NCBI GenBank assembly: GCA_030635365.1
Contig: DAOVYZ010000163.1
Coordinates: 1-7,674, forward strand
DNA length: 7,674 bases
Source: Bacteroidales bacterium
GTDB taxonomy: Bacteria; Bacteroidota; Bacteroidia; Bacteroidales; UBA12077
Direction: 5' to 3'
The notes under the pieces are model-generated. The model was not told where the DNA came from, did not search any database, and saw nothing but the letters and a program-made list of their open reading frames with translations. Shown here in pieces: positions 1 through 5,590 of the stretch; within the stretch, counting starts at the first letter, position 1; the number at the start of each line of letters is the position of its first letter. The position numbers and the translations under genes were made by a program.

Positions 1-302
1 CAATCAGCATTATGTTCTGAAAGTAATAATTCAACTATATGCTTACGAGCATTTCTTACTTTATGAGTATTTGTATGTATAACCATTCCTTCTTGAGCAG
101 GCATTGCACATGAAGCAACAAGGTTACGAGCACCTTCTTGTTCCACAACACACACTCTACAGTTTCCTGCAACACACAAATCTTCGTGATAACAAAGTGT
201 TGGAATGTGTATATTTAATTCCTTTGCAGCATCAAGAACAGTTTTCCCAGCCTCAACACTCACTTCAATTCCGTCTATTTTTAAATTTACTGTATTAGCC
301 AT
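1..302 (-). CDS. N-terminal part of an NADH-linked Fe-S oxidoreductase catalytic subunit, probably [FeFe] hydrogenase (HndD/HydA type); cut by window edge
   Basis: The first 100 codons are visible and the gene runs off the low-coordinate end. The start ATG at 302-300 opens MANTVNLKIDG, a typical beginning of a plant-type [2Fe-2S] ferredoxin domain. The cluster ligands are Cys37, Cys48, Cys51 and Cys65 (C-x10-C-x2-C-x13-C), the spacing shared by NuoG and HndD/HydA. An additional Cys43 lies between the first two ligands. After the domain comes HKVRNARKHIVELLLSEHNAD, and the broken last codon begins TG, so it could be the Cys that opens the His/Cys-ligated [4Fe-4S] motif. The ELLLSEHNAD wording resembles hydrogenase subunits more than respiratory NuoG, which usually has a FLLINHPLDC form. 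With the NuoE- and NuoF-like genes just upstream this suggests a soluble NADH-linked hydrogenase, but the H-cluster motifs are not visible. NuoG-like or formate-dehydrogenase-associated subunits remain possible. There is no clear Shine-Dalgarno sequence. It lies 78 nt after the NuoF-like gene. Confidence 0.85.
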   Translation of the reverse strand, partial: MANTVNLKIDGIEVSVEAGKTVLDAAKELNIHIPTLCYHEDLCVAGNCRVCVVEQEGARNLVASCAMPAQEGMVIHTNTHKVRNARKHIVELLLSEHNAD

Positions 303-340
303 GTTTTTATATTCTTAATTTATTTTTTACAATTATTTAA

Positions 341-380
341 CTTGCCTGATGCCTACCTGTCGGCAGACAGGGCAGTCAGG
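341..380. repeat. GC-rich imperfect palindrome (REP-like) between the NuoF-like and hydrogenase-like genes
   Basis: This GC-rich island in AT-rich DNA folds into a long bulged hairpin. The core is CCTGTC (356-361), a GGCA loop (362-365) and GACAGG (366-371). An outer stem pairs CCTGA and TGCC at 345-353 with GGCA and TCAGG at 371-380, leaving bulges. It starts right at the stop codon of the NuoF-like gene (381-383). Read on the minus strand it begins CTAACCTG and ends CAGGCAAG, and the palindrome near 3435-3457 on the plus strand has the same ends. That marks the two as members of one dispersed family. There is no T-tract after the stem in the direction of transcription, so it is a poor intrinsic terminator. 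It could stabilise the upstream mRNA 3' end or attenuate the downstream gene. Confidence 0.7.
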
Positions 381-1544
381 TTAGTAAATCATTTCTTCAT
401 TAAAGTTATCAACTATAGAAGAAAATGAATTAGCAACAGACTGGCCTAAACCACATTTAGCAGTAACTTTCATTGTCTCTGCTAATTTCTGTAATGTTTT
501 AAGATATGATGCTGGTTTATCACCTTTCTTAACTGACTCAATACCTAGTTTAAGTTGTTGACAACCTACACGACAAGGAGTACATTGACCGCAAGATTCT
601 TCTTCAAAAAACTCAACGTAGTTCTTTAACACGTTATACATTGAACGAGAACTATTGAAAAGCATCATTGATCCTCCGGTAGGAACACCTTCAAATCCTA
701 TAATTGTATCTTTGAATTTTTTTCTAGGTACGCATAAACCTGATGCCCCACCAACCTGAACAGCTTTAGTATCTCCATCGCCAAACTCCTCAACAAAATC
801 TTCTAAAGACATCCCTAATTCTAATTCATAAATTCCAGCAATAGGAGTATCTCCTGAAATTGAAAATACTTTAGAACCCCTAGAGTCAGCAGTTCCTAAT
901 TCTTGAAATTTCTTCGCTCCTATTCGGCATATCATAAATGAATAAACCAATGTTTCAACATTATTGATTACTGTTGGTTTATTTCTAAAACCTGAAATTG
1001 TTGGATAAGGTGGCTTATTTCTTGGTTCACCACGTTTACCTTCCATTGATTCAAATAATGCGCTTTCTTCTCCACAAACATATGCGCCAGAGCCCATTCG
1101 AATTTTAATCTCAAAATCAAATCCTAATTCTTTTACTAATGCATGAAAGTTATCTAATGCTTTATTTAATTCTTTTCTTAAAAACTGATACTCCCCGCGT
1201 AGATATACGAAACCTTTTTTTGCACCAATAACTTTAGCACAAATAGCCATACCTGAAAATACTTTCAAAGGTACTTTTGTTAATATCTCTCTATCTTTAA
1301 ATGTTCCCGGTTCACCTTCATCAGCGTTACATACAACATATTTTTCTTCTTCTTTTTCTTGTGATGTAAATTTCCATTTTAAACCTGTTGGGAACCCTGC
1401 TCCTCCACGGCCTCTTAACCCTGAATCTAAAATCCCTTTTAAAATATCATCGTTTGATTTTTTAAGACTATCAGCTAAAACATCTCTACAAACACTTTCG
1501 TCGCTGAAAATAAGGTCTACTCTTTTTAGTCTTTTATCTGGCAT
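381..1544 (-). CDS. nuoF: NuoF/HndC-like NADH-binding flavoprotein subunit, compact form (387 aa)
   Basis: Predicted to oxidise NADH at FMN and pass electrons to a [4Fe-4S] cluster in a soluble NADH-linked complex. Visible motifs in order: the glycine-rich loop GLRGRGGAGFPTGLKW (42-57); CNADEGEPGTFKDR (72-85), which contacts FMN/NADH in this family; GSGAYVCGEESAL (151-163); and NNVETL (194-199). The SLBB-like part spans roughly 225-280. The C-terminal cluster motif is CGQCTPCR with Cys318, Cys321 and Cys324, with the fourth ligand Cys364 in AKCGLG. All key residues are present. At 387 aa it is shorter than respiratory NuoF (about 430-445) and far shorter than hydrogenase HndC/HydB proteins (about 600). 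It has neither their N-terminal [2Fe-2S] domain nor their C-terminal double [4Fe-4S] ferredoxin domain. It starts 29 nt after the NuoE-like gene and has a strong Shine-Dalgarno at 1553-1560. The symbol is family-level: hndC or hydB may be more apt if the partner is a hydrogenase. Confidence 0.95.
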   Translation of the reverse strand: MPDKRLKRVDLIFSDESVCRDVLADSLKKSNDDILKGILDSGLRGRGGAGFPTGLKWKFTSQEKEEEKYVVCNADEGEPGTFKDREILTKVPLKVFSGMAICAKVIGAKKGFVYLRGEYQFLRKELNKALDNFHALVKELGFDFEIKIRMGSGAYVCGEESALFESMEGKRGEPRNKPPYPTISGFRNKPTVINNVETLVYSFMICRIGAKKFQELGTADSRGSKVFSISGDTPIAGIYELELGMSLEDFVEEFGDGDTKAVQVGGASGLCVPRKKFKDTIIGFEGVPTGGSMMLFNSSRSMYNVLKNYVEFFEEESCGQCTPCRVGCQQLKLGIESVKKGDKPASYLKTLQKLAETMKVTAKCGLGQSVANSFSSIVDNFNEEMIY

Positions 1545-1552
1545 AATTATAA

Positions 1553-1560
1553 TCTCCTTT
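1553..1560 (-). promoter_or_regulatory. Strong Shine-Dalgarno for the NuoF-like gene
   Basis: Read on the minus strand this is AAAGGAGA, followed by 8 nt and the ATG at 1544. It fixes the start of the NuoF-like gene and stands out because the other starts in the window have weak or no Shine-Dalgarno sequences, as is common in Bacteroidota. Confidence 0.75.
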
Positions 1561-1573
1561 TATTGATTAAAAA

Positions 1574-2041
1574 CTATTTATTTTTCATATAATCACCGAT
1601 AATTTCACTAACCTTTTCAGGAGTAAGTTCGGTGTATGCATCATCGTTAATAAGCATTGCTGGCCCTTTATGGCACCAACCGAGACAGTTAGTCTCTAAA
1701 AGAGTAAACTTTTTGTCTTTAGTAGTTTCACCTAATTCTATTTTCAGTAAATCTTCTAAAGATTTTAGTATTTGCCTCTTACCTTTCATATCACAGGTAA
1801 TTGTTTTACACAAGCGAATTACGTACTTGCCTCTCGGCTCAGTGTCAAGGAAAGAATAGAAAGTAGCTGTACCGTATACAAGTGCAGCGGACATATCTAA
1901 CTCTTTTGCAACTTCAGTCATAGCTACATCTGAAATTGATCTTTCTTCAGTAACGATGCCCTGCAAAATTGGAAGCAAACTTTCTCTATTCCTTCCATGT
2001 CTTTCAGCTAATTGCTTAACTAATTCTTTAATTTCTGGCAT
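1574..2041 (-). CDS. nuoE: NuoE/HndA-like thioredoxin-fold [2Fe-2S] subunit
   Basis: Small electron-transfer subunit that partners NuoF-type flavoproteins in complex I, NAD-linked hydrogenases and NAD-linked formate dehydrogenases. The 155-aa length is normal for the family. A helical N-terminal segment (1-55, including RHGRNRESLLPILQGI) is followed by YGTATFYSFL (56-65), the family signature ahead of the cluster domain. The [2Fe-2S] ligands are Cys78 and Cys83 (LCKTITCDMKG) and Cys119 and Cys123 (NCLGWCHKGPAM): C-x4-C-x35-C-x3-C, the complete classical pattern. The start at 2041 has only a weak GAGA about 6 nt upstream. It is the first gene of an apparent three-gene operon (NuoE-like, NuoF-like, hydrogenase-like) and is preceded by two overlapping palindromes at 2065-2101. 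The catalytic partner decides whether hndA/hydC is the better name, so nuoE is used at family level only. Confidence 0.93.
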   Translation of the reverse strand: MPEIKELVKQLAERHGRNRESLLPILQGIVTEERSISDVAMTEVAKELDMSAALVYGTATFYSFLDTEPRGKYVIRLCKTITCDMKGKRQILKSLEDLLKIELGETTKDKKFTLLETNCLGWCHKGPAMLINDDAYTELTPEKVSEIIGDYMKNK

Positions 2042-2064
2042 TTTGATCTCGTTTTATTTATTTA

Positions 2065-2084
2065 ACTGTTATTTTCTTAACAGT
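2065..2084. promoter_or_regulatory. Palindrome TGTTA-N6-TAACA (proximal), candidate operator of the redox operon
   Basis: The arms ACTGTTA (2065-2071) and TAACAGT (2078-2084) are perfectly complementary 7-mers separated by 6 nt. The centre lies about 33 nt upstream of the NuoE-like start. TGTTA-N6-TAACA has the architecture of CRP/FNR-family sites and also resembles the Rex motif TTGTTAA-N4-TTAACAA (11 of 14 specified positions by my count). Rex senses the NADH/NAD+ ratio and would suit this operon. The regulator is an inference. The same DNA could form an RNA hairpin in the leader. Confidence 0.5.
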
Positions 2085-2101
2085 GTTATTTTAATAACAC
2101 T
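2082..2101. promoter_or_regulatory. Palindrome TGTTA-N6-TAACA (distal), overlapping the proximal one
   Basis: The arms AGTGTTATT (2082-2090) and AATAACACT (2093-2101) are perfectly complementary 9-mers with TT between. It contains the same TGTTA (2084-2088), N6, TAACA (2095-2099) core as the proximal palindrome. The centres are 17 bp apart, and the two palindromes share 2082-2084, so two regulator dimers would compete or cooperate. As RNA the two hairpins would be nearly mutually exclusive. No convincing promoter could be tied to them. A weak candidate (TTG at 2157-2159, then TATATTTA after only 15 nt) would put both sites in the transcribed leader. Confidence 0.5.
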
Positions 2102-2216
2102 AAATTCGTTCTTATTTTTTTGATTTTCAGCGATAAATATAGAATTGTATAATGCACAAGAACATGACATTTATTAGATCAAATCATGATAAAAGTCAGG
2201 TTTGAACTTCTTGGCA

Positions 2217-2230
2217 ATACTTAGAGTTCT
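2217..2230 (+). repeat. Left arm of a 14-bp perfect inverted repeat flanking the MBL-fold gene
   Basis: The sequence ATACTTAGAGTTCT occurs here, and its exact reverse complement AGAACTCTAAGTAT occurs at 3456-3469. The match does not extend on either side. The two arms enclose a single gene (2245-3291) and span 1253 bp from outer end to outer end. I see no transposase and no target duplication longer than a 2-bp CA match, so this is recorded as a repeat, not as an insertion element. Confidence 0.6.
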
Positions 2231-2244
2231 ATGTATTAGCATTT

Positions 2245-3291
2245 TCATATTTTTATATGTTGATTAACATATGGAAGCAAAAACTTCGTGTTAATACTAA
2301 GGCCTACAACTGTTGAACATAACCAACTCTCAAATTCATTCTCCGATAACCTTTTCTGCTTATAATATTTTTCATCCTCACTACCGCTATAATGCATTAA
2401 AACAGTCTTTTGTGGAGAAATTCTTTCTGCAAATGATGAAATTGTAAAGTGAAAGTCTGATAATTGAATATTATTTTCTAAAATATAGTCAAAACTCTTC
2501 CAATAATTTACTTTCGTTTTATCTAATAGATGTGGATATAATAATGTTTTAACAGAAATCTTATTAATGTATTCCTGTAATATTCCTGAAGTACTCTCAT
2601 CAACACCTTTCAAAATACTCCAGTGATTACTATTTGGGTATGGATATCTATTATTTGCATCAGCTACCATAATATTTACTCCAGAAATAGCTTCATAATC
2701 TTGCTCTCTCAACAATGGGCATAATATATCTCCTGTTATAAGTATCCTATTTTTAACAGAATCATTCACAGTAATAAAATGTAACATTGTTGCACCATTC
2801 GCACTTCTACCATGATAGGCCGGAAATGGTTGTACTTTTACTCCACTAACTTCTTTTACATCTATTGTCTGATATGGAATTAACTCATTAAAATCAACCA
2901 TCGACTCTAAGTGAGGATAAGTATGTTTCGTCTTTTCCCAACATAAAACTGTTGCATACACCGGATAAGGTTTCTTATATAACTTATAGTAACTATGAAT
3001 TATCCAATCAATCCCAAGCGTATGGTCAATATGAGGATGTGTTATAAATAAAGCTTCCGGTATTCTGTTACAATATTTCAGCAAATATTGTACAGCTCCA
3101 TGCCCTGCATCTACCATAAGTTCCCAATCCAAATCCTCAGCTTTGGGGTTACTTTTCGAAGATTTTATTATTGAGCAGGATGCATTGGCCATATCTTCAT
3201 AATTTCTCCTGTCATAAAATGGGTGATCTTGTCCAACAATAACTGGCCAAGCATTTCCTCTACCATTAATTCGTACCTGAATTTGACTCAT
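2245..3291 (-). CDS. Metallo-beta-lactamase-fold metal-dependent hydrolase, substrate unknown
   Basis: A 348-aa cytosolic protein without a signal peptide. The N-terminal strand INGRGNAWP (8-16) resembles the LGTGNA opening of RNase Z / PhnP / PqqB-like MBL proteins. Then come MVDAGHG (59-65) and the metal motif THPHIDH, with His85, His87, Asp89 and His90. His160 (AYHGRS), Asp188 (ITGDIL) and His300 (LMHYSG) fit the remaining ligand positions, so a dinuclear, probably zinc, active site looks intact. The family includes phosphodiesterases and nucleases, but nothing here identifies the substrate, and no gene name is offered. The segment at about 200-290 is an insertion-like region with no motif I recognise. 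The gene stands alone, with spacers of over 200 bp on both sides, and is bracketed by a 14-bp inverted repeat. There is no Shine-Dalgarno. An out-of-frame ATGAAATGA overlaps the start codon. Confidence 0.9.
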   Translation of the reverse strand: MSQIQVRINGRGNAWPVIVGQDHPFYDRRNYEDMANASCSIIKSSKSNPKAEDLDWELMVDAGHGAVQYLLKYCNRIPEALFITHPHIDHTLGIDWIIHSYYKLYKKPYPVYATVLCWEKTKHTYPHLESMVDFNELIPYQTIDVKEVSGVKVQPFPAYHGRSANGATMLHFITVNDSVKNRILITGDILCPLLREQDYEAISGVNIMVADANNRYPYPNSNHWSILKGVDESTSGILQEYINKISVKTLLYPHLLDKTKVNYWKSFDYILENNIQLSDFHFTISSFAERISPQKTVLMHYSGSEDEKYYKQKRLSENEFESWLCSTVVGLSINTKFLLPYVNQHIKI

Positions 3292-3434
3292 TTCATATTA
3301 TATTACTTTTTAGACACTCTTCCGGTTTTATTTTATTTGTTATTTTAATTATGATGGCTATGATATAAATAGATGTTGATTTTAGTGTAAATTTTGAGTC
3401 TTGGTGTGGCTATTCTTTTTTGCTACTAAAACAC

Positions 3435-3457
3435 TAACCTGCTTGCCAGCAGGCAAG
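3435..3457 (+). repeat. GC-rich palindrome, second member of the REP-like family
   Basis: The hairpin CTTGCC (3442-3447), AGCA loop (3448-3451), GGCAAG (3452-3457) can alternatively pair as CCTGC/GCAGG (3438-3442 with 3449-3453). The preceding CTAACCTG and the CAGGCAAG end match the reverse complement of the 341-380 element, with a shorter and different centre. It lies in the 228-bp spacer between the Maf gene and the MBL gene and runs directly into the right arm of the 14-bp inverted repeat. It is followed only by AT-rich DNA in either direction, without a clean T-tract, so a terminator role for the Maf operon is possible but weakly supported. Confidence 0.6.
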
Positions 3458-3469
3458 AACTCTAAGTAT
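3456..3469 (-). repeat. Right arm of the 14-bp inverted repeat flanking the MBL-fold gene
   Basis: AGAACTCTAAGTAT is the exact reverse complement of 2217-2230. It overlaps the last two bases of the GC-rich hairpin at 3442-3457, so hairpin and arm may be parts of one repeat unit. The left copy lacks the hairpin, although nearby bases (TTGCCAAG on its minus strand) faintly resemble it. Confidence 0.6.
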
Positions 3470-3519
3470 CACAAAAAAAGTACAACCACATTAGTTTAAA
3501 TCAGAGCCATTATGATCTA

Positions 3520-4107
3520 TTAACTGTTTATAAAGTCATCAAGTTCAGTATATAATTTCTGAATAGGCAAACCTACAACATTAAAATATGAACCATTAAT
3601 TTTTTCTACGCCAATATAACCAATCCACTCTTGAATTCCATAAGCACCTGCTTTGTCATATGGTTCATAGCGATCAATGTAGTAATCTAATTCTGTATAA
3701 GTCAATTTTTTAAAATATACATCCGTACATGAAGAAAACAATACCTCCTTATCCCTTGATTTTATACACACTCCTGAGTAAACCTGATGGCATTTCCCTG
3801 AAAGTTCGTTTAGAATTCTCATAGCATCCTCTTTATCTACAGGTTTTTTAAGTACCTTATCCCTCATCCAAACAATAGTATCAGCAGTAATTAATATTTC
3901 GTTCTCAAGTAAATTATTGAACTCTCCAGCTTTTTTCTTAGCAAGAAATAAAGGAATCTCTTCTTCTTTTAGGTTATCCGGATATGTTTCCTCAATATGT
4001 TTATGCTTTACATCAAACTCCAATCCTATTTCTTTTAATAAATACTGGCGTCTTGGTGATTGGGATGCTAATATGAACTTATAATTTTCGATGTTAGGAA
4101 TAAACAT
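3520..4107 (-). CDS. maf: Maf-family nucleoside triphosphate pyrophosphatase, dTTP/UTP (YhdE) type
   Basis: Cytosolic house-cleaning enzyme that hydrolyses non-canonical or surplus nucleoside triphosphates to monophosphates plus pyrophosphate. The 195-aa length is typical. The phosphate-binding opening LASQSPRR (13-20) is intact. ITADTIVW (73-80) supplies the catalytic Asp76. KKPVDKEDA (87-95), LSGKCHQVYSGV (102-113) and the closing NGSYFNVVGLP (171-181) are family signatures. KAGAYGIQ (152-159), with Gln159, is the form found in the YhdE/dTTP-UTP subfamily, not the YceF/m7GTP one. It is the last gene of the four-gene run, 8 nt after the UbiA gene, and is followed by a repeat-bearing spacer. 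There is no Shine-Dalgarno. The family assignment is firm. The preferred substrate is inferred from the subfamily motif. Confidence 0.95.
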   Translation of the reverse strand: MFIPNIENYKFILASQSPRRQYLLKEIGLEFDVKHKHIEETYPDNLKEEEIPLFLAKKKAGEFNNLLENEILITADTIVWMRDKVLKKPVDKEDAMRILNELSGKCHQVYSGVCIKSRDKEVLFSSCTDVYFKKLTYTELDYYIDRYEPYDKAGAYGIQEWIGYIGVEKINGSYFNVVGLPIQKLYTELDDFINS

Positions 4108-4115
4108 AAAAAAAT

Positions 4116-5066
4116 CTAAAAATTTTGTACAATTATATAGTTAGCAAGCAATGCATATAAAATACCTGCCAACATAACTATTTTTGATAAGTTACTTGCA
4201 AATGTATAATCCTTTTTTTCTTTTGCATTAACCACCTTTAACAACAATATTAATAATGGAATTATTAGAAATACAAAAAAGTATATTAAGGTAATCCAAT
4301 CATGTAAAAATCTAAAATAGACATATATTAAAGAAAATAATGTTGTTAAAATAAAAGTAATAATAACAACTTTAGAATAAAGAACACCCAATACAATCGG
4401 AAGTGTCTTTCTGCCATATGCGCTATCTCCCTCAAAATCTTCAATATCTTTAATAATTTCTCTTACAATAGACAAAAGAAATGCATAAAAAGAAAAGGCC
4501 GTTACCCATAAAATAATATGAGTAAAATCAGATTTAATTTCTTTTAGTATTAGACTATATTCTTTATTTAACAATGGAATCTCAAATAAAATAACCATTA
4601 AAGGGACAAGTGCTGTTAATACAGCTACTATTATATTTCCAATTAGAAATTGCCTTTTATATGTAGTTGAATAAAACCAGAGTATACCTGTAATCAGTAC
4701 AAATACCAATGACAATGCAGGAATCCCAATAAAAAAAGAGATATAAATTCCCAATCCTATTCCTATTGTGTTAAAAATAACGTGTAACAAAATAGCCCAT
4801 CTTCGATTTAAAACTTTTCCAACAATCACTGTATCAGGCCTATTTACTAAATCTGTTTTTGTATCAAAATAATCATTAATAACATATCCGGCAGCAGTAA
4901 TAAAAACTGTTGCCATTACAAGAAAAAAGAAATTTAATTCGGAAAACTGCAAATTAAATCCATAAACGTCCAGTATAGGCCTAATAATTGCCCAACGCAT
5001 AAGATACTGCGTTAGTATTATTATTGATAAATTCTTGTACCTAATAAGCCTTAGAAAATTTACCAT
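4116..5066 (-). CDS. UbiA-family membrane prenyltransferase, DGGGP-synthase-like
   Basis: Integral membrane enzyme that transfers a polyprenyl group to an acceptor. The 316-aa length is normal. About eight to nine hydrophobic segments are visible, roughly at 44-62, 92-112, 115-132, 142-161, 184-200, 232-251, 258-277 and 295-312. The first Asp-rich motif, NDYFDTKTD (64-72), is followed by NRPDTVIVG (76-84). The second is in REIIKDIEDFEGDSAYGRKTLP (start 202), with Asp207, Asp210 and Asp214. Both Mg-diphosphate-binding motifs are therefore intact. Bacteroidota homologues are usually annotated as geranylgeranylglycerol-phosphate geranylgeranyltransferase, the archaeal ether-lipid enzyme. The true acceptor here is not shown by the sequence, and a menaquinone or other prenyl-transfer role cannot be excluded. 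It sits 12 nt after the KdsC-like gene and 8 nt before maf, so co-transcription is likely. Confidence 0.92.
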   Translation of the reverse strand: MVNFLRLIRYKNLSIIILTQYLMRWAIIRPILDVYGFNLQFSELNFFFLVMATVFITAAGYVINDYFDTKTDLVNRPDTVIVGKVLNRRWAILLHVIFNTIGIGLGIYISFFIGIPALSLVFVLITGILWFYSTTYKRQFLIGNIIVAVLTALVPLMVILFEIPLLNKEYSLILKEIKSDFTHIILWVTAFSFYAFLLSIVREIIKDIEDFEGDSAYGRKTLPIVLGVLYSKVVIITFILTTLFSLIYVYFRFLHDWITLIYFFVFLIIPLLILLLKVVNAKEKKDYTFASNLSKIVMLAGILYALLANYIIVQNF

Positions 5067-5078
5067 TTTATTTTTTAG

Positions 5079-5585
5079 TTAAAACTTTTTCCATTTCCCC
5101 TGTAAGCGTAAAACCTGTTCAATTACATCGCGAACACACCCCCTGCCACCATTAAATGTTGAGATATACTTTGATATTACTTTTATTTCTTCTGCCGCAT
5201 CTGAAGGGCATGTTGCCAAACCAGCTATTTGCATAACTTCATAATCAGGTAAATCATCACCCATGTATAATATCTCTTCAGGTTTTAAATCATATTTATG
5301 ATAAAAATCCTCAAAATCGTTTTTCTTATCTCTTGATGCCATGTAAATATCAGTTATTCCAAGATACTGAAATCGCTTTTTTACAGCCTGAGATTCTCCT
5401 CCTGATATAATTCCAATTATATATCCTTGTTTCAGGGCATATGCTACAGCATAACCATCTTTCATATTTACAGAGCGAACAAATTCTCCACTTGGATCTA
5501 AATATACCTGACCATCCGTAAAAACTCCATCTACATCAAATACAAATGCCTTAATATTTTTAAGTTCTTCTTTAAAATTTGCCAT
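5079..5585 (-). CDS. kdsC: KdsC-like HAD phosphatase (3-deoxy-octulosonate 8-phosphate phosphatase family)
   Basis: Capless C-type HAD phosphatase, 168 aa, likely cytosolic and tetrameric as in the KdsC family. Motif I is FDVDGVFTDG (16-25), with nucleophile Asp17 and acid/base Asp19. Motif II is ISGGES (60-65). A basic Lys near 87-88 serves as motif III, and GDDLPDYEVM (109-118) supplies the Mg-binding Asp110 and Asp111. The glycine-rich tail FNGGRGCVRDVIEQVL (144-159) matches the KdsC C-terminal segment that reaches a neighbouring active site. The usual product is KDO for lipopolysaccharide. Related Bacteroidota enzymes act on other 2-keto-3-deoxy sugar phosphates, so the exact substrate is an inference. 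It starts 5 nt after the DUF2520 gene and is followed 12 nt later by the UbiA gene. Confidence 0.9.
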   Translation of the reverse strand: MANFKEELKNIKAFVFDVDGVFTDGQVYLDPSGEFVRSVNMKDGYAVAYALKQGYIIGIISGGESQAVKKRFQYLGITDIYMASRDKKNDFEDFYHKYDLKPEEILYMGDDLPDYEVMQIAGLATCPSDAAEEIKVISKYISTFNGGRGCVRDVIEQVLRLQGKWKKF

Positions 5586-5590
5586 TTCAA

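Noticed and set aside
104..298. Plus-strand open frame of 64 codons
   Set aside because: It lies opposite the ferredoxin domain of the hydrogenase-like gene, which has intact cysteine motifs in the minus frame. The plus translation has no recognisable motif.
1632..1859. Plus-strand open frame of 75 codons
   Set aside because: It is fully antisense to the NuoE-like gene, including both cysteine pairs, and has no recognisable motif.
2130..2159. Bacteroidota-type promoter (TTG, then TATATTTA) for the redox operon
   Set aside because: The spacer is only 15 nt against about 19 expected, and the placement would leave a 90-nt leader containing both palindromes. It was too weak to list as a feature.
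2255..2272. Palindrome ATATGTT-GATT-AACATAT at the 3' end of the MBL gene as a terminator
   Set aside because: It lies inside the last codons, is all AT-rich, and is followed on the transcript by an A-rich run, not a T-tract.
2217..3469. An insertion sequence or transposon around the MBL gene
   Set aside because: No transposase or recombinase is encoded, and the flanks share at most a 2-bp CA, so only the inverted repeat itself is reported.
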